DNA from: Macrocystis pyrifera | Lineage: Eukaryota > Sar > Phaeophyceae > Laminariales > Laminariaceae | Direction: 5' to 3' | DNA length: 64,000 nt | Assembly: GCA_031763025.1 (NCBI GenBank) | Contig: JASSKH010000021.1 | Coordinates: 4,402,001-4,466,000 of the forward strand | Shown: positions 11,456-22,800 of the stretch, in pieces | How positions within the stretch are numbered: the stretch's first letter is position 1 | Layout of the letters: each line of letters begins with the position of its first letter | The notes under the pieces: model-generated | Databases searched by the model: none | Seen by the model: only the letters and a program-made list of their open reading frames with translations | What the model was told of the DNA's origin: nothing | Translations under genes and position numbers: made by a program

Positions 11456-11683
11456 CCGGCGTCCCTGGTGGCTTGGTGGGCGGTCCTCATGCCTGCTAAA
11501 ATCTATTACCTGGGTTGAACTCTCACCGAGTTCACATGCTCGCGCGAGAGGGACTTTGTCTTGCATGAACAACGACTAGCGGGAAGCGCGAGAGCGTGAG
11601 TTTTGTTAATTGCAACGTTCGATACAAGTCGACGAGCTGTGAGAGTGGTGAACCGTATGTGCGATAGGAATGAAGGCACGTAG

Positions 11684-11727
<44 letters not shown>

Positions 11728-11755
11728 GACACCTGTGATCACGGCTTGTACAGTA
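11456..11755 (+). mobile_element. tRNA-derived SINE-like element with internal G40 tract, copy 2
   Basis: The tRNA-like head reads GGTGGCTTGGTGGGCGGTCC, then GGGTTGAACTCTCACCGAG. The body follows the 7140-7430 copy in reverse: GCGCGAGAGCGTGAG, GACGAGCTGTGAG and GGCACGTAGCC. An uninterrupted run of 40 G occupies 11686-11725, where copy 1 has only seven. CACGGCTTGTACAG closes the element. Confidence 0.65.
11686..11725 (+). repeat. Poly-G tract, 40 bases
   Basis: Uninterrupted G run inside the SINE-like element. It is the longest of many homopolymer G/C runs in the window. Confidence 0.95.
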
Positions 11756-12058
11756 GCTTGAAAATAAGAGTGATGATTTGAAAATATAAAAATACTAAGT
11801 GTGCACAGCGAGCAACAGTAGTGCGATTCAGATCAGGCTTGCACTCCGTGTGGTACGACTGCTTGTGTTGTACTTCGGGCACCACATTTGTCGTGCCCCA
11901 ACGAGCAGCAGTGGCGGATGCTGTTATCGTCACTTCTGTCGGCACTTTTTACGGCTGGACAGACCGCAACATGTTCCCGATGGAGGCGTTCTTCCCTCTG
12001 AAGCCCCCAAAAGGTTGTTATTACTACATGAATATTCGCTTTCTAAGACCGGACATGT

Positions 12059-12059
<1 letters not shown>

Positions 12060-12089
<30 letters not shown>
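12060..12089 (+). repeat. Poly-G tract, 30 bases
   Basis: Uninterrupted G run. The upstream open stretch at 11820-12058 has no recognisable domain. Confidence 0.95.
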
Positions 12090-12091
<2 letters not shown>

Positions 12092-12257
12092 GTTGATCAA
12101 GGTGTTTTGATTCCATCGATAGATCCGTGGAGGAGAGGACCCAAGGGCATATGGGACTGACCGCCTATCTGTAGTGCCTGGTGTACACGCGGCAGCACAT
12201 AAGAAATTGGGAGTTCTAAACCCTTTCAGAGCTGATAAGAAATTGGGAGTTATAAAA

Positions 12258-12350
12258 CCGTGTTAGGGCTGCAGTCCCGTGTTTGGGAGAAAACACTCGG
12301 AATTTGACTGGTCTGTCCCCAGAGCGGGACTGTTGTAGCCCTAAAAGGGC
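12258..12350. mobile_element. Family B palindromic element, copy 4
   Basis: GTTAGGGCTGCAGTCCCGTG on the left and CCCCAGAGCGGGACTG..CCCTAAAAGGG on the right. Confidence 0.6.
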
Positions 12351-12359
12351 CAAGTAAAA

Positions 12360-13790
12360 TCGGGTTGAACTTTTACGGCAGTACGTGGTATGTACGCGGC
12401 AGCAGGTAAGAATTGGGAGTTTTTTCAGTGGTATGCCTACGTTTAAGTCTGTCTCTCGGACGAGCGATTTAGGTGGTGTTATCTCCATGTCTGGTCTTGT
12501 CTGGAATACAGGTGGTCGTATCTGGGGATATGAAACCACAATCGGAGTAAAAAAAATGTCATGCGCACGATTGCTCGTGATTGGTGTACTCGATTGTGTA
12601 GGCTTGAATGCCGGCCGAGATCGGGCCCCATGCCCCCGAGAGAGACAGCATAAGGGTGAAAACGGTTCGCGATTTCCTGGCACCCGGATGCATGCATGCA
12701 TGCATGAAGCAAGCACAACGCACAGCGATATGCACGAGTGCGGTAACGTTCCAGTTTTAGCTGTGCGGCGTTGCGCCGTTCGTTGCCAGCCGAGTGAACG
12801 AGGGGCCCTTGTGAGATCCGCGCCAGGTAGATTTTCGTGTTTGTTCGGGTGCAGCGAGGCCTGCTACGAGCAGATATATTTCTGCTTTACCAGCTCCACT
12901 TGCTTGGAACGCGTATCAGGCGGCGTGTTTACCACATCTCAGATGGACCGTTGTGATGTCTGAATGTCGGTCTTCACGCCCAAAGGACTCATTACAAAGT
13001 GGTCCCGTTGAATGAAGCCTGGTCCCTCCCAGCCCGTACGAAGTACGAAGTTAGGAAGCATGTACGCACACAGAGCAAGAACAAAAACGGTGCATCTTTG
13101 GGGGCTTGTGGTGTGTGATCGAGTAAATTTCCGGAATAATTTCCGAATTGCCATACGTAGCAGGAGTAGTACGGTCTACTGGAAGGACCGTATCGTGTAC
13201 GTACAGCAGTTACTCTTATGATGTTGGTATTCCGAGCTTGGATCCGATAGTTACGTGGTTTCGCACGTCCCTTTTGGTGTTGTAAAATTTAAAAATCGTA
13301 ATTGTTTTCGTCTGTTCTGTTTTGTTTTTCAACCTCCTGCGCATTGGTGAACATAAAGGTTAAGCCCACCACATTTCCACGTTTAGAATACGTGTCGTGT
13401 GTCGATTTAACCCGTCGCTCCCGTTGCAACAGCAGCAGAACCGGCTGCTGTTACCGCTGGCGCTTGGGCATGTTGACCCGACCTGACCCCCGCGAGGGGC
13501 AGGTGCGGTGGAGATAGCCACCCGGGAGAGTCATCTTCTCCGGGTAGTGTGGGACGCACGCGAGCTCACCCACCAACAAAAAACCTAGGCTATGAGGCCT
13601 GCCCGCCGGATTTGGTGCAGTTATGGTCCACCCTACCCGTTGCGGCTATGGTCTTCTGTATCATAATTGAAGTGTCCCCTCCCCCCCCCCCCCCCCTCCT
13701 CCCATCCCCTGCCCTCCCATCTCCTCCCCTCCCCTCGCCTCCTCCCTCCCCTCATCATCCTCCCTCCCACCCCCTCCCCACCCCCTCCTC
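12360..13790. other. No confident gene
   Basis: Open frames exist (a long one spans 12385-12963), but no domain or supported splice structure was found. The segment before the kinase gene, 13677-13795, is C/T-rich (CCTCCC repeats) and could be promoter-proximal. Confidence 0.35.
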
Positions 13791-13799
13791 CGTTTCTTT

Positions 13800-14054
13800 A
13801 TGGAACCGACCAAACCGAACCAACCAGTTATGCCGTCGTCGCAGACAGCCAACAGGGAAAGCCCATGCCATGCGAGCCCGGATTTGGCGGTTTCGCTCCG
13901 GTCGAAAAAAGAAGGCGTTCTACGACTGCTCAACGCCCTGGGGGTAGGGGTGGGGGGGGGGTGTGGAGGTAGAAGGGGCGCTAGAGAGGGCACCCCTCGG
14001 GCCGGTGGCGGTGTCGAAACCCCGAGGGTTAGGGGGGGCGGCGCCGCCACGAAC
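13800..14054 (+). CDS. Tentative first coding exon upstream of the pseudokinase gene
   Basis: An ATG at 13800 opens a frame that starts MEPTKPNQPVMPSSQ. It runs to a canonical donor (AAC then GTGAGT) at 14055, giving 85 complete codons. The next acceptor candidate (TTTTTTTCAG ending 14376) does not keep a clean frame through its short exon. The link to the exons at 14824 and 15451 is therefore unproven, and this could be a separate small gene. Confidence 0.35.
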
Positions 14055-14563
14055 GTGAGTTAGCCTTCGGTTTTGGTTGTTGTATGTTGTGTCTTGTTTT
14101 GTATTGGTGGAGGGGAGGGGGACGGGGGGGGGTGGTGTGGGGGAGGGGTAGGGGTTGGCGGGGGAGGCGGGAAAGGAGAGTAGTAACGGTTACGCCGCTG
14201 CTTTTTCGAAGCAGCCACTGTAATTCAATCAGTTTGAGTGCGTCCGCTCAACCCCTGTCTGTGGCTCTTTCCCCCCCTCCCCCTGCCCCCTTCCCATTTC
14301 GTCCCTTGGATAAGTCTGACAAAGAAAAATTTACCGCCTCTGCCGTTGCTGACACCGCTGCCGCGTTTTTTTTCAGGGCCGTCGTCCGTCGGACCGCCGT
14401 CTTCAAACCGACACAGTCGACACCTCGCGGTGATGGGGTGAGCGCCTTTCCGCTTGCTGACTGGCTGGCTGGCTTGTTTTTTTTTTGTTTTTTGTTTTTG
14501 CTACGAACGAATGCGAGTTTTAGCTCGTGAAGGCGCAAACCGAAAAAAAGGAAACCCTTTCAG

Positions 14564-15086
14564 TTCGCCTTGAACGTCCGCCGGAACGCTCCCAAAGCAA
14601 CGATATGAGGGGCGGGGATTTCTGTGTCTGTGTCGCCAAGAGTGCTTGGCAAAAAAGAGGAGTCGACCTACTCCTCTTCCCGGTGCATCGGGATTTGTGG
14701 ACGAAGTTATGAGAAACAACTTTTTTTTTTCATGCTTGTTATTTACTTGGTTGTAGTATACCCCCTATTTGTTTGGGTCTCGGAGATGGGTAGTAGGGGT
14801 GTCGGCATTTTTTTTTTTTTTAGACCCCTGGCTCCGCCAATGAAAACGAGAACACCAAAAAGAAGAAAATGAAGCACTGCAGCAGGGGAGCCATCGACCC
14901 GTCGCACGGTCACGCAACGTCGGGCAGCAGTAGCAGCCGGCCAGCCGCACGCACCCGTTGTCAGAAGGCTGCTGCGCGCATCCCGTTTCGCAAAAACCCG
15001 AGCTGCGTTCATGGACTTCCTGCTGTGTTCTGTTCTACTGCCTCGACAAGAACAGCATGGTTGTATGAACACCGCGAGCGCCAGGG
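14564..15086 (+). CDS. Tentative 5' exons of the pseudokinase gene
   Basis: Two stretches look exon-like: one after CCCTTTCAG at 14563 and one after the T-rich acceptor ending at 14823. The second reads in frame as TPGSANENENTKKKKMKHCS and on through a Ser/Arg-rich segment. Their donors were not resolved and they have no recognisable domain. They are offered only as likely transcribed sequence between 13800 and 15451. Confidence 0.25.
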
Positions 15087-15362
15087 GCAGCGGCAAGAGA
15101 GGAGCAACGGCTTCGAAGCGCCGCTAGTCAGTCGCCAGCGGCATGGCCGGTCGCGACGCTTGTAGCGGAGGCTCGCCGGCGGGCCGTGCGAGGCGGGTGG
15201 AGGCTGCTGCAAGCCACCACCCGACGCCGGCAGCAGCGCGAGGTGGAGGCGCGTGCGTAGGAGAAGGCTGCAGAGCAATGCGCTTTTATAGCAGCGTTTT
15301 TTTTTTCGATTCACTGACCAGATCAAGCACAAACGAAACAGTAAAACACCATATTTCCCTCG

Positions 15363-15391
15363 CCCCCCCCCCCCCCCCCCCCCCCCCCCCC
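15363..15391 (+). repeat. Poly-C tract, 29 bases
   Basis: Lies about 60 bases before the acceptor at 15450. With the following C/T-rich stretch it forms an extreme pyrimidine tract. Confidence 0.95.
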
Positions 15392-15450
15392 GCCCGCCAC
15401 GCCCGCGCCCCCCCCCCTCCCCTTCCCACCTTGCCCTTCCTATCATACAG

Positions 15451-16854
15451 CGACCACCAAGGGGGTCCCCCCCCCGCCAGCGCGGAGATTCATCATCCTA
15501 CTCTGTGAAGGGCGCCCCACGACCCAAACACAAGCGGAATCCCTCGTCCACCTCGTCTTCCTCCTCTTTGGCGGGCACGCCGAAGGCGGCAACCAAGGGC
15601 CGCGGGGAAGCTGGAACGCCTTCCTCTCATAGGCGTGGGGGTAGCGGGCGTGGCGGCGGCAGTGGCCGGGGCAGGTCGTCAGGGGCGACGAGCTTGGGAA
15701 AGGCTCTACCATCTCCGTCAGGAGAAAGAGAAGGGAAAGGAGGAGGAAGAGGAGGGGGGGGAGGGAGGGGGGGGGGGGGACGACGCCGACCTCGGCCCCG
15801 GTACGCCTGTGACTGGTGTGCCGCCTCCACACCCGGCGGTGGAAGCGACCCCCAAGAGGGCGGCACGGAGCTTGATGTTTACGTCCGCTGCTCGCAAGCG
15901 CGGCGGTCGCGGCCGCAGCGGCGGCGGCGGCGGCGGTAGCGGCATCAGCGGGAGTATTAGCGGGAGCGGCGTCTTTGACGATGCCTCCGTCGCCACGCCG
16001 GCCTCTTCTCGCGGCAGGGGTGGGGTGGAGCCGCCCTCCCCGTCAGGCAGCTTTTTCAGCGATTTTAGCGCGACCGGGGGCGTATTCGGTAGCACCGGTG
16101 GTGGTGGTGGTGGTGGTGGTGGAGGCACCGCCGGCAGCAGCGGGAGCCGTGGTCCGCCGCCGTCCCGTGGGTCCGGCCCCGTCATGCTTACCCTACCCGA
16201 GTCGCTGCAGGACGGAGGGGGGAGCGGCGGTGGGGACGGGGGCAGTGGCGGGAGCGGGATCGGTACCCCCCGGAGCGAATCTCCCGCAGTCCCCGATTAG
16301 CCGATGGACCGCGGCTAGTCTTGCCGGGGACGCGCAACACACGGGGAGGGGTGAGGCCTCGACAGGCACCGCACCTGCCGATGGCCTTGTTCGGGCTGTG
16401 GAAGCGGCAGCGCCAGGGAAAGCTTCGGCGGCGGCGGGGGGCGGCGGCGGCGATGGCGATGGCGTCGGCGGCGGCAGCGGCTTCTCCTTCCCAAAGTGAT
16501 GCCTGGCGGTTGGCGGCGGCTGTTATGGCGGCGGTGGAGCGAGCCGAGCCCGCGGAGGCGCGGGAGCGAGTGCGGCCGGCCGCGGCGGTTGTGGTTAGGC
16601 TGGCGGCGGTGCTGAAGGCGCTGCGGCCCGAGAGGGTCGGCGAGTCGGGCAGGGCGGATGACGTCCTTGATAAGGCTGGTCTTGCCTCGGGCGTTGTTAG
16701 GGAGGTGGGCGTGTTGGCGATGGAGGAAGGGGGCGGTGATGGTGGCGATGGCGGCGGTTGTGGTTCTGCAGAGGGGCCGGTGGATGAGGAAGCAGTGGAG
16801 GCGGCGGGGGCGATTCTCTCGGAGGCCGGGCATGCGGTAGACTCTCTGGCGCAG
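15451..16854 (+). CDS. Pseudokinase gene: N-terminal Gly/Ser-rich and helical exon
   Basis: The acceptor is TATCATACAG at 15450 and the donor is CAG then GTTAGC at 16855. Coding character moves through three frames: SVKGAPRPKHKRNPSS, then VEATPKRAARSLMFTSAA, then ADGLVRAVEAAAPG, then SDAWRLAAAVMAAVERA. The changes fall at the G-rich run about 15755-15779, near C6 at about 16265-16270, and near the G6 around 16436. Net displacement is zero, so the end joins the next exon correctly. The last 110 residues are Ala/Val/Leu-rich and should form amphipathic helices. Confidence 0.6.
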
Positions 16855-19800
16855 GTTAGCCCAGTAGTGTTTTTTAGACTTGGCCCAGCTCCAAGAAAAA
16901 ATGATTGATATGTCTCACACTGCTGTAAGTCCTCATTGCATCTTCTTACCCGAGGAATTTTCCTACGTGTTTTTTTCCCACCGACAATTTCCCACGCGGT
17001 CGGGCTTAGGGTTCGGGTTTATAGTCAAGCGTATTGCAGCCACGTCGTCGAAGCTGGGCCAAGGTATTTTGCGGCCCTCGGGTTAGCCGATGTTTGTTTT
17101 TAGTTCCTCGCGTGAAGCTTCGTTTTTTCTCGCGCGATCTCTTCAAGAGCCCGCTTTCTTAGTTTCTCAGCCTCGTGTCTCGCGCTACTGTAGTATTTTT
17201 TTGTTCAAGCCTCCATATACCCTACTCTAGCAGTTCACCCCCTCCGTCTCAAAAGGGATGTGTGGTTAATGGTCAAACGACTAAGGCAAGCAACAGGTGA
17301 GTACCCCCCCTCCCCCTTCTCGTCGTTTGTCGCCGCATGAAAACACGCTTCGCATATTGCAAGCGGCAAAAACAAAAGGGCTCAAGTTTTTATGCCTTTC
17401 ACGACTGCCATATTAATAGCTGCTGTCGCGCTTTTGTTTCGAGCGATCTGTGCCCACACCGGTATAGATGCGGGTGGTTGTAAAAGAGCTGGCAGACAAC
17501 TACGCATCCCCCGAAATACTGCGCTTTACAGAAATAAACACTGAACACGCACATTCTCAAATGAGCACCATACGCCTCGCCCGGGAACACAAGGCCACGA
17601 CAACCAATCGCTATGAAACCCAGACCACCCCCCCCGGTTCCTCCTTCTCGTCCCTATCCGCTCCCGCCCGGGTAACAACTCCGCAACAACCGCTGCGAAA
17701 CCCAGACCACGCGAGCCTTCGCCGGGAGTGGCACATTTTCACCAAGGACCCCTTCCCTCTCCTCCCCCCTTCTCGCCCTTATACGCCCCGCCCGGGTAAT
17801 AACGCCGCGGCATCCAACCGCTATGAAACCCAGACCGCGCGCGCCTTTGCCTGGAGTGGGAGGGAGGTTTCTGAGCTCAGCGGTTGCGCCGCTTTTGTGA
17901 CGCGCTACCATACGGCCACTGTGGTGGTACTGGAGGCAGCGCGGAGGGCGGGGCTTTTTTTGGCATCGTTAGCGACTGCCGCGCCGGGCAAGGGGCCGAG
18001 GGACAAGGCGGAGGCGCAGCGGTTGTGGTTTTCGGTGTTGGACCGCCATGAGGCGTGGATGAGGCGCAGGTGAGGTGTTTTTTTTTTTTCGTGTCTCGTT
18101 TTTTCTGTTGTCACTCACTCGTTTGATGTGGTTGCTGTTTTTTGTTGCTGACGTTGCTGCTGCTGCTGTTGCTGCTGCTACTGATGGTACTGGTGCTGCT
18201 GTTGCTGCTGGTATCGTTTATGCCGCTCCTTTGACTGCTACTGTTGCTGCTGCTTCGGCTGCTGCTACGGCTACTGCTGCTGATCGTGCCGGTACTACTG
18301 TTGCTGCTGATACCTTTTTATATTACTCATTTTGCTGCTGCTTGCTACTGCTTATGGTACTGTTGCTGCTGGTACTGCTGTTAATACTGATGCCTTTGCT
18401 CCCGCTTTTGTTGATACTGTTTGTGGTGGTGCTGCTGCTTGCTACTGCTGATACTGCTGCTGTTCTTTGTTGTTGCTGCTGCTGCTGCTGCTGCTGTTGC
18501 TGATACTTATCCTGCAACTGCTGCTGTGTACGGCAGTGACTCGAGAAAAGGTTTGCTGATGGCGGAACTGGAAATTCCTGCCGGGACTGTCACCATCTTC
18601 AGGGACTGCCCGCTGCTACCAGAGGTGAGTGAGACAGCAAGCGCGCAATCGTTTTTTTTTTTCTGGCTCGTGGTGTACAGTTGTGTGCCTCTTGCCCGGC
18701 TACATGTGCCGCGTCGGAGCGTCGTTGGATACGTTGTCCTAGCCGTTTCTTTTCGGTTTGCCTTTGGTTCAGACTTGCTGTGCTTTTTTTGCTTTGCTTT
18801 TCGCTTTGCTTCATTTCTGTTTGTTTTGCAGTATACCTGGTAAGAAGCGGAGCGGATCTGTGTAGCAGCGCATTTTCACCTTCGTCCAACTCGGAACGCC
18901 AGGGAAACCAAAGAAATTATAAGCTATGTTTCGTCGTTTGGGCGCAAGTCTCGGGGTGTTCAGCGCCCCCCCCTCCAGCCCCGCGGCCTTTATTCCGCTT
19001 TTTCTTAACCGCCGTCGACGAAAAAATAAAACATACACAAGGCACGATTGCGAGCGGCCACCGCTTATTACCGCCGCTGTTGTCGTCGTTCGGCTCCGCG
19101 CTCCGTTAACCCCTCTAGTACCGCAGTCCTGATTTGGGGAAAAAAACGGTCTAATTCCAAGTGATTTGTCCCCAAAACGGGAGCGGTACTAAAAAGGGTT
19201 AACGCTCGGCGTGGGAAAACCACCGGCGACGTAAAGCCTTGTTCTGCCGAAAATGTACTTCGCACGAAATCCAAGTAAATTATCTCTAGAAAAACGTGTG
19301 CACAGTCGAAAGAAAGGGTTAAAAGAGCGTGAGTTTTGATAGTTTTACGCATCTCTGAGCTCCGATGTGCGCCACCTTACCAGCGGCGTCGCTTGTGTCG
19401 ATGTGACTGCTCCATCCCGGAATGGCAGAAATGCGAGGGTCTGTGGTCATACGACGGGCATGCTTGACATGAATACCCCCCCCCCCCCCCCCCCCCCCCT
19501 TCCCGCCTCCCGCTACGCTTGTCCCTCGATGACCGACGACCGCAGGGAGCGTTTGGCGAGACGTGCGCGGCCGAGTACCTGGGCATGCCGGTTTCGGCGA
19601 CGATCTTGGCGCATCCTTTTCCCACTCCTCTTGCCTCTGCGGTGGCCTCCGATGCTCTGGGAAAACCTTCAACCGCCGCCGCCGCCGCCGCCACTGACAT
19701 TGCCGCGGCCACCCTCCGCGCGACCGCGACGTCTGAGATGCGCACGCTGGCTTCTCTCGTGCCCCTCCACCCCCCGTCTCGCACGCACCCACGGCATCGA

Positions 19801-22800
19801 GGCGATTCCACCGCGGGGCGTTGTTGCCTCCTCCCCCCGCGCCGTCAAGGGTGGTGAGGAGGAAGGGGGGGGCGGGGAGGGGAGTGATGGTGTTGTCGCC
19901 GCCGCTGAGGCTCCGGTGCTCGTCCTCGTTGGAGACGTGGTTGACGGAGGTACCCTGCGTGACCGCGTGGCCGCTCGCGCTGCCGCCGTGACCAGGGTAG
20001 GAGAAGAAGGATGGGGAGAAGGGGGGAACGTTGTGGGGGCGGGAGGGGATGCTCTTGGCGGAGGAGGTGGTGTTGTTGGCGCTAGCGCCAAAGAAAAAGG
20101 CGATGCTGTTGCCGAAAACGGCGCTCGGGAGGATGGTGATGCTGAGGATGGCACTACAGTGGGTGGCGATCCGGAGACGCCGGCGCGGGTGCTGCTGCGG
20201 CGGAGGCGGGTGCTCGCCGACATCGCGGAAGGGCTAGCCTTCCTACACGAGCGAGGCGTGTGGCATGGGGCGCTGTCGGCGAAAAACGTGCTTCTGGACG
20301 CCGAGGGTAGAGCGAAGGTGCGTGCAACGATGACGATAACGACGATTCGCGCGCGGGAGCGTCGTTTATGCCACAGCGCCGTAGGGCGGGGGCGGGCGGC
20401 GGAGAGGGAGGATGTTCTGATTGTTGTTGGCTCCATTTAGTAGGACTGCGTCGACGGCGCGGTGGCCCTCGCCGCCGCCGACCGAATTGAGGTATGTCTA
20501 GGAGCACAGGGGAGCGCCGTGTGTATATATGCCGTGTCTGTGGATGTGCATACCTGTGCGTGTGCATGCGCATATCTACGTGTGGAATGCACATGTGTGC
20601 GCATGGTATTTTTGAGCGTGTATATCGTTTCACCTCATCTCCTCCTGTGGCCACAGGCGACGAAACAGGAAGGGGATAAGATGAGTAAAAAAAAGTATGT
20701 AGTATATGGGAACAACGTAATGAGCGCCCAACTGTCGGAAGCGTTTCTAGTAGGAGTAGGAACGGTCTCGAAAGGGAAGCGTGGTGAAGAGTCAAATAAC
20801 TACGGCAAGCAACGAATGAGTACGCCCCCTCCCCCCCCTCAGGGTTTCCTCTGCTTGCATTGTCCGTCCGAACTTGTTTTCCTTTTTTTTCGTTCCTCTC
20901 CCGACGTGATCCTGACATATCTCCCCTTGTCGAACGCTTTATCCTCCGCTGAATGCGCGTTGCTCGCAGCTCTTTCTGTTCGGCCTGCCCGAGACAAGAA
21001 AAGCTGTGAAAGCGTGGCGCGGCGCTTCTATCGCGGTAACCTCTACCACGGTAGCCTCCGCCGCGTCGACGCCCTCTGACAGTGCCGTGGGGAGCATGTG
21101 TGTCCAGGATGCACCCGGCGTGACCGCCGCCCCGCCATCGAGAAGCTTTGTGAGGCCGCCGAGCGTGTGGACCCCGCCAGAAGCGTTGGCGGCTGCTGCA
21201 GCGCCGGCAGTGGCGATGGTTCACCCGCCGGATGAGGGAAGCGCGGCGGTCGAGGCCGAGCGCAAGAGGGTTGGCATAGCGGCGGACGCATACGCATTCG
21301 GCATGATCGCGTGGGAGGTACTCGAGTTTTTATTTCCTTTTTGTTTTGTTGGAGCTTGTTGTGTACGAATTATTACTCTGTTGTGACACGGTGCGTGTTT
21401 GTGCCTCAGTTTTTAAATAATGTTTTAACGCAACTCTGGAAACCCATCTGCAATGCCGTTGCTCCTCTCGTGCAGGTGCACACCGGCTGCAAACCGTGGG
21501 CGGGAGTAGACGTCGAAGACATGTCGGCCAGGGTGTCTCGTGGCGAACGCCCCACACTCCCCTTCGAAGGGACTAGCCTCGAGGGGTATGATGGCTTCGG
21601 TGACCTCGTGCGCCTCCTGTGGGCCCAAGAGCCGATCGCCAGACCCGCGATGGAAGACGTCGCTCAGAGACTTCGCGTGGCCGAGCCGCGACGCGCTTCC
21701 AGCACCCCCGCGGTAGAAAGTTCCGTGGCTTCGACGGAAGCGGTGCTTCTTGGGGGTGACGAGGGTGCTCAGGAAACGAGCTTCGGCGAGACGGGTGGTG
21801 GTGATGAACCATTCCGTCGCGCTGGTGACACAAGCCAAGAGTTGTTGATAGCGGCGGTAGCGGGGGGAGGTGACGGCGAGGCGGAGGGGGGAGTGGAGAG
21901 GGAAGAAGAGGAAGAGGTGGGGGGCGGAGGTGGGAGTGGAGAGGGAAGAAGAGGAAGAGGTCGGGAAGCCTACGGCAAGGGGAGGGGGTGCACAGGAGGA
22001 GGAGACGAAGGAGGAGGAGGACGTGGAAGCAATCGACAGGGTGGGTGATGACACACCGGTACGTGCAGCCCCGGTGCCATCACCCCTCCTGCCGACGACC
22101 GACAAAACCGGTTTGTCTTCGGGCGCAGCGGGCAAGGCGAAGTTTCCCGCCTCTAATGATACGTGCGATGATTTTGTCACGCTATCTATGGGTAACGACA
22201 GTGGCGGCAGTGGAGGTGGTGGCGGCGAAGTAGTTGCGGGCGATTCCCGCGCGGTGCTCGACGCGCCAACCCTCGAGGGAGGTAGGGAGGCGAAGGCGCA
22301 AGTGGAGGACCGAGAATTACCAGTAGGTGCCGACGGTGACGGCAACGGGCCGCCATCGCCAAAGAGCGAGAACGACACCGGCAAGGGCGGCGGCGTCGTT
22401 AGAATCCTGCGCTCGAATGTCGCGGTGGCTCTGACGAAGGTGCTGTCGTCGACGAGGTTAGCCGACGACATCGATGAGGAAAACGGTGGCGGTGGTAGTA
22501 GAACTGTGGGGACACAGCAAGCGGAGGCGGCGGCGACAGCGACGGTGGCGGCAGGGGCGATGTCGGACGTTTATCTTGCGGGCCGGGAAGAGGAGAACGA
22601 CACGCGGCGCGTGAAGAGTCTACCAGAGGTGGTGAAGACCGTAAGCACGACCTGGCGAGACTTGATGTCGGAAGATGGGGAGGCGGACACGGACTGCGAT
22701 GACAGAGAGGGCGTAGACTCTGACGTTTTTTACGGCGCCGTCAGCGGCGCGAAAGCTTCGGGAGATATCGCGGATTACGCTGACGGTATGAGCAGGCGGC

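Noticed and set aside
18075..18503. A 142-codon hydrophobic frame and a poly-Gln frame on the other strand
   Set aside because: Both come from CTG/CAG triplets within intron 18070-18536, whose boundaries are set by phase-matched exons.
21870..22040. Treating the tail frame (21870-24857) as an independent gene starting near 21870
   Set aside because: No ATG with a good context is present, and the 43-bp duplication explains the frame difference with the kinase exon.
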